Assembly (NCBI GenBank): GCA_021029095.1
Contig: JAJOHG010000415.1
Coordinates: 1-21,494, forward strand
Source of the DNA: Phellopilus nigrolimitatus
Taxonomy: Eukaryota > Basidiomycota > Agaricomycetes > Hymenochaetales > Hymenochaetaceae
Direction: 5' to 3'
Length of the DNA: 21,494 bases
The position numbers and the translations under genes are program-made. The number at the start of each line of letters is the position of its first letter. Position 1 is the stretch's first letter. The notes beneath the pieces were generated by a model. That model searched no databases and was not told the origin of the DNA. It saw only the letters and a list, made by a program, of their open reading frames with translations. Of the stretch, positions 18,801 through 21,494 are shown piece by piece.

Positions 18801-21494
18801 CCGGCTTAATTAGCCGTATTAGATCCATTCTTCCCGCAACGACATCAGGCAGGGGACGTACTGGACATAGAAGTGAGTTGATCGTCTTATCCGCAAGTAC
18901 CATCCGATCCGACTTCCGACACAGGTTAGCGAATTTGATCCACATGGCGCTGTCGTCCTCGGGAAGTGATACTAAAGTACGGACTTGCAAAACGCGTTGC
19001 CATACCTCGACCTCGGCCTGACATCCTTGCAGTCTTATCGAAACACTTTAACATTTATCGACTACAAAAATTCAGATTAAACTTACCGCTTCATCCACGT
19101 CTTTTTCATAGAGTTTTGCCGCTCAGGTTGGTCGGCGAATTGCTTGTATTGAATAATCTCCTCCAGCTCAGATAGCATTTGTGCCCGTACGATGATACTG
19201 AAAAATAAATTAAGATGCAGGTACCAGTTCGTGTATAGAACTAAAAGCCTACTTGTATGTTCTCCCGTAACTTTCTCCGACCAGAGCAGTCAATTCCGGG
19301 TCGAGAAGGTCGCGTGCTTTGGTGATATGGCTTAACGCCTTCGGAAATTGGTTGCGATGCACAGACAAAATCGCCTTGTAGAATGATCGATCTGGAGAAT
19401 CGCCCTTCATAGCAGCAATGTAATCGTCCATTGAGTCCCACTCGTTTAAGGACCAAGCAGCGGCCGCGCCCATCCCAGCCATCTCGCGGCGTTGCTCATT
19501 CGTTGCGTTCGCCCAATTCTCGTCGACCTGCGCCGCAAGCGTTTCCCACTCACCAAGTGCGTGCAGACAGCGCATTTTTCCGAGGACATGCTCAGGGCGC
19601 ATCGGGGTCTTCGCGTGCCTTCCGATCATAAGCAATTAAAGCTTCTGACCAGCGGCCCAAACGCTCGTACCATTCCTCATGTTTAGAGACGTCGTACTGT
19701 TCCCTTGCGACTGTTAGAGTACCCCATGCGGCGTCATGCTGCTGAAGCTGAGTGTTTATCATGATGAGATCTTCGATAATGGCGGGCGAGGTTTCTGAGA
19801 AAAATTCGAGCTCTTTGTAGTGCAACGCCTTCGCGTAGGCATGGAACTTTAGCGCGTATTCCCCAAGGGTACGATTCTCTATAGGCAAAGGCTTGTCTTC
19901 ATGTTCCATGAACTCGGCCAAATTCAAAAGTCTATGGGCTAACTCGGTCGGAATGGTAGGCGACGTGATTGCTGTCTCGATAGCCCGAACAAGATACTCC
20001 TGAAGGAGAGCGATGAACAGACCAACCAGAGATAAAAGATAGAAATAATACGAACCTGATACTGGTCGTAAAGCTCTTGCCCAACACGACAAGAACGCAG
20101 CGTTGAAAAGCCCGCGCGCGAGTGGCGGGTGGATGTCAACCAGACTCATGCAAGCGCGGAGTGCATGGGAAGGGGATTCCTTCATCAGTTCGACCGATAG
20201 TCTATGCATCCATTCGTTCCAGTCCTCTCTCGTGAGTATCTGCGAAACGTCCCAGGCTTGTTTGAGATGCTGCTGATTGACTGTCATTTTAGTCGGGTCT
20301 GCAGGGGCAGAGAATTCTGGAACACTTGTGGAATCCAGCCGTCTGTGTAACGTATCAGGTACAGTGCTTATGACCAGAAAAGAGGGAGAAAACACATACA
20401 AACCATCCAAACCATTCCCTTCTTGAGGTAGTCGCTCGCCATTCAAGAGCTTCGAGATAAGTGACTCATACCTCGGATTATGCACTTTGTTCTTTAACAA
20501 CGCCTATGGAATCGCGTTGTTAGACGATCTCATTTACAATTTGAAATTGAATACCTTATTAATCGTAGGTACGAAGATAGCGAAGTCGGGCCCAAGCTGG
20601 AGAACTAGAGAACTCAGCGTCTCCATCACTGCCAAACGCAGCTCGTTATTCTGCGTAGTCAGAACGCGAACTAGCGGATGTATAATCCTCGACGCGTGAT
20701 CAGAAAAGTTGACGCGTCTAGTAAGGCCATCAATGGTCTGTACGGCCCTCTTCCTCAGCGCAATCGACGCATCTTGACGCTCATACGATCGCACTATGAT
20801 TGGTATGACGAGATGCAAATATTCTTCGATGTTTGCCCCGAATGTCAAGAATGCGTCAAGCACCTTCATCTGCGTCGCCTGCCTCTTTTCCTGAAGGTCC
20901 CCGTCGAAGACTCTCAACATGAGCGGAAGGATGGTCGGTAGGAACGGCTTGAACTCGCCATCGAGCGCTTTTCCAAGCGCCTCGATGAGAGTGACGATAG
21001 GAAGTTGCAGTGCGCTGTTGTCCCATAAACCTTGCACGAGAGCGAACAAACCCATGGTGTGGTTCCGTACATGCTCTTTAATGATACCAACAAGGATCGC
21101 TAGCTGCTGGAGATGGAACTCTTGGAGGCGCGCCGCGTTTGCATTGCGCGTGACATTCGCGAAAGCGGGAATGATCTATATGAAAAAAGAAAAGTATGAA
21201 AATTCCGCAAATTTATCGTCCAAAGTGATCATACCTGTGGTAAGAATGTGACACATTTCAGGCCTTGTGTTTTGAAGATGGACATGATAGCTTCGATGAC
21301 CGTGTGATGATGATGTGTGTTAAGTGCCTGGTCTTTCAAAATGGCTAGCAGAGAGCTAATGACTACCGTCTGAAAGTAATCGTCGGACGCAGACGAAGTT
21401 GCCAATAAAGGAGCCATATTGACGGACTGAACGGCCGTCTCGTTAGCCTGGTCATCGTCCGACTTGGTCTGGACTTGTAAATCAGGAAGGTAGT
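15828..21494 (-). CDS. TOR: TOR serine/threonine kinase (PIKK family), partial: N-terminus beyond right edge
   Basis: TOR is the catalytic subunit of TORC1 and TORC2 and controls growth in response to nutrients. From the right edge the frame shows HEAT repeats ([25 protein letters not shown]), the FAT region ([35 protein letters not shown]), the rapamycin-binding FRB domain ([16 protein letters not shown] to AWDIYYSVF, about 17860-17450), the kinase domain ([15 protein letters not shown], catalytic GDRHPSN, metal-binding HIDFGDCFE) and FATC ([13 protein letters not shown]...). The last exon (15843-15828) gives the canonical ending GWCAFW. At least a dozen introns of about 50-75 nt are needed. 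By comparison with human mTOR, roughly 950 N-terminal residues are outside the window. The frame is broken by one base at two places (about 20077-20078 and 19595-19597), both in short homopolymers. Everything downstream of the breaks looks intact and constrained, so I call a functional gene with probable consensus errors. Confidence 0.93.
19592..19600 (-). other. Single-base frame break in TOR
   Basis: In the sense strand the frame ...GAAGACCCCGATGCGCCC meets TGA, while the conserved continuation ([15 protein letters not shown]) is in the next frame. There is no GT upstream within reach that could splice this out. Removing one C of the CCC run (plus-strand GGG, 19595-19597) restores D-A-P-E-H-V without a gap. 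A consensus error is most likely. A +1 ribosomal shift at CCC-UGA would give the same protein. Confidence 0.75.
20062..20080 (-). other. Single-base frame break in TOR next to an intron donor
   Basis: The sense strand encodes [10 protein letters not shown] and then, one base out of frame, ELYDQYQ directly before the GT donor at 20055. Dropping one A of the AA at 20078-20077 gives SCWAELYDQYQ, which fits the family (human SCWSEL). As written, only an alternative donor at 20062, giving a 63-nt intron to 20000, keeps the frame, at the cost of the conserved ELYDQYQ. Confidence 0.7.

Noticed and set aside
1..21494. tRNA genes, CRISPR arrays, transposon ends, long terminal repeats
   Set aside because: No cloverleaf-like segments, spaced direct repeats, terminal inverted repeats or transposase or reverse transcriptase motifs were seen on either strand by eye.

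Overview
The window reads as nuclear DNA of a filamentous basidiomycete, most likely an Agaricomycete. The genes are dense and broken by many 40-85 bp GT-AG introns. The encoded proteins (TOR kinase, Sec1, dynactin p25, a GPI-type chitin deacetylase, a GT61 glycosyltransferase) are a typical fungal set, and one gene belongs to a P-loop NTPase type that I recall as expanded in Agaricomycetes. No sequence search was run, so lineage and family names rest on recognition of motifs.

Layout. 1-250 (+): the 3' end of an unrecognised gene. 251-1384: no gene seen. 1385-1988 (-): a broken 5' copy of the next gene, with its own TATA-box-like element. 2524-6304 (-): a 7-exon gene for a 1154-residue P-loop NTPase with a repetitive charged C-terminus, followed in its 3' flank by a run of 23 G (sense strand). 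6777-9812 (-): SEC1, 13 exons, 746 residues. 10172-11954 (-): chitin deacetylase, 6 exons including a 4-nt microexon, 495 residues. 12729-13550 (-): dynactin subunit 5 (p25), 190 residues. 13706-15387 (+): GT61-type glycosyltransferase, 492 residues, divergent from DCTN5 across 155 bp. 15828-21494 (-): TOR kinase, running off the right edge, with HEAT, FAT, FRB, kinase and FATC regions all present.

The right two thirds is conserved housekeeping or cell-surface genes: growth signalling (TOR), exocytosis (SEC1), dynein transport (DCTN5), wall chitin modification (chitin deacetylase) and secretory-pathway glycosylation (GT61). The left third is accessory: a lineage-specific NTPase, its decayed partial duplicate and low-complexity DNA.

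The points most worth checking are the 4-nt microexon in the chitin deacetylase, two single-base frame breaks in TOR, a 16-nt last exon encoding the TOR C-terminus, and the duplicated NTPase 5' module. All splice models were built by hand from frame and family similarity. The reading phases of the SEC1, chitin deacetylase, DCTN5, GT61 and NTPase models close exactly.
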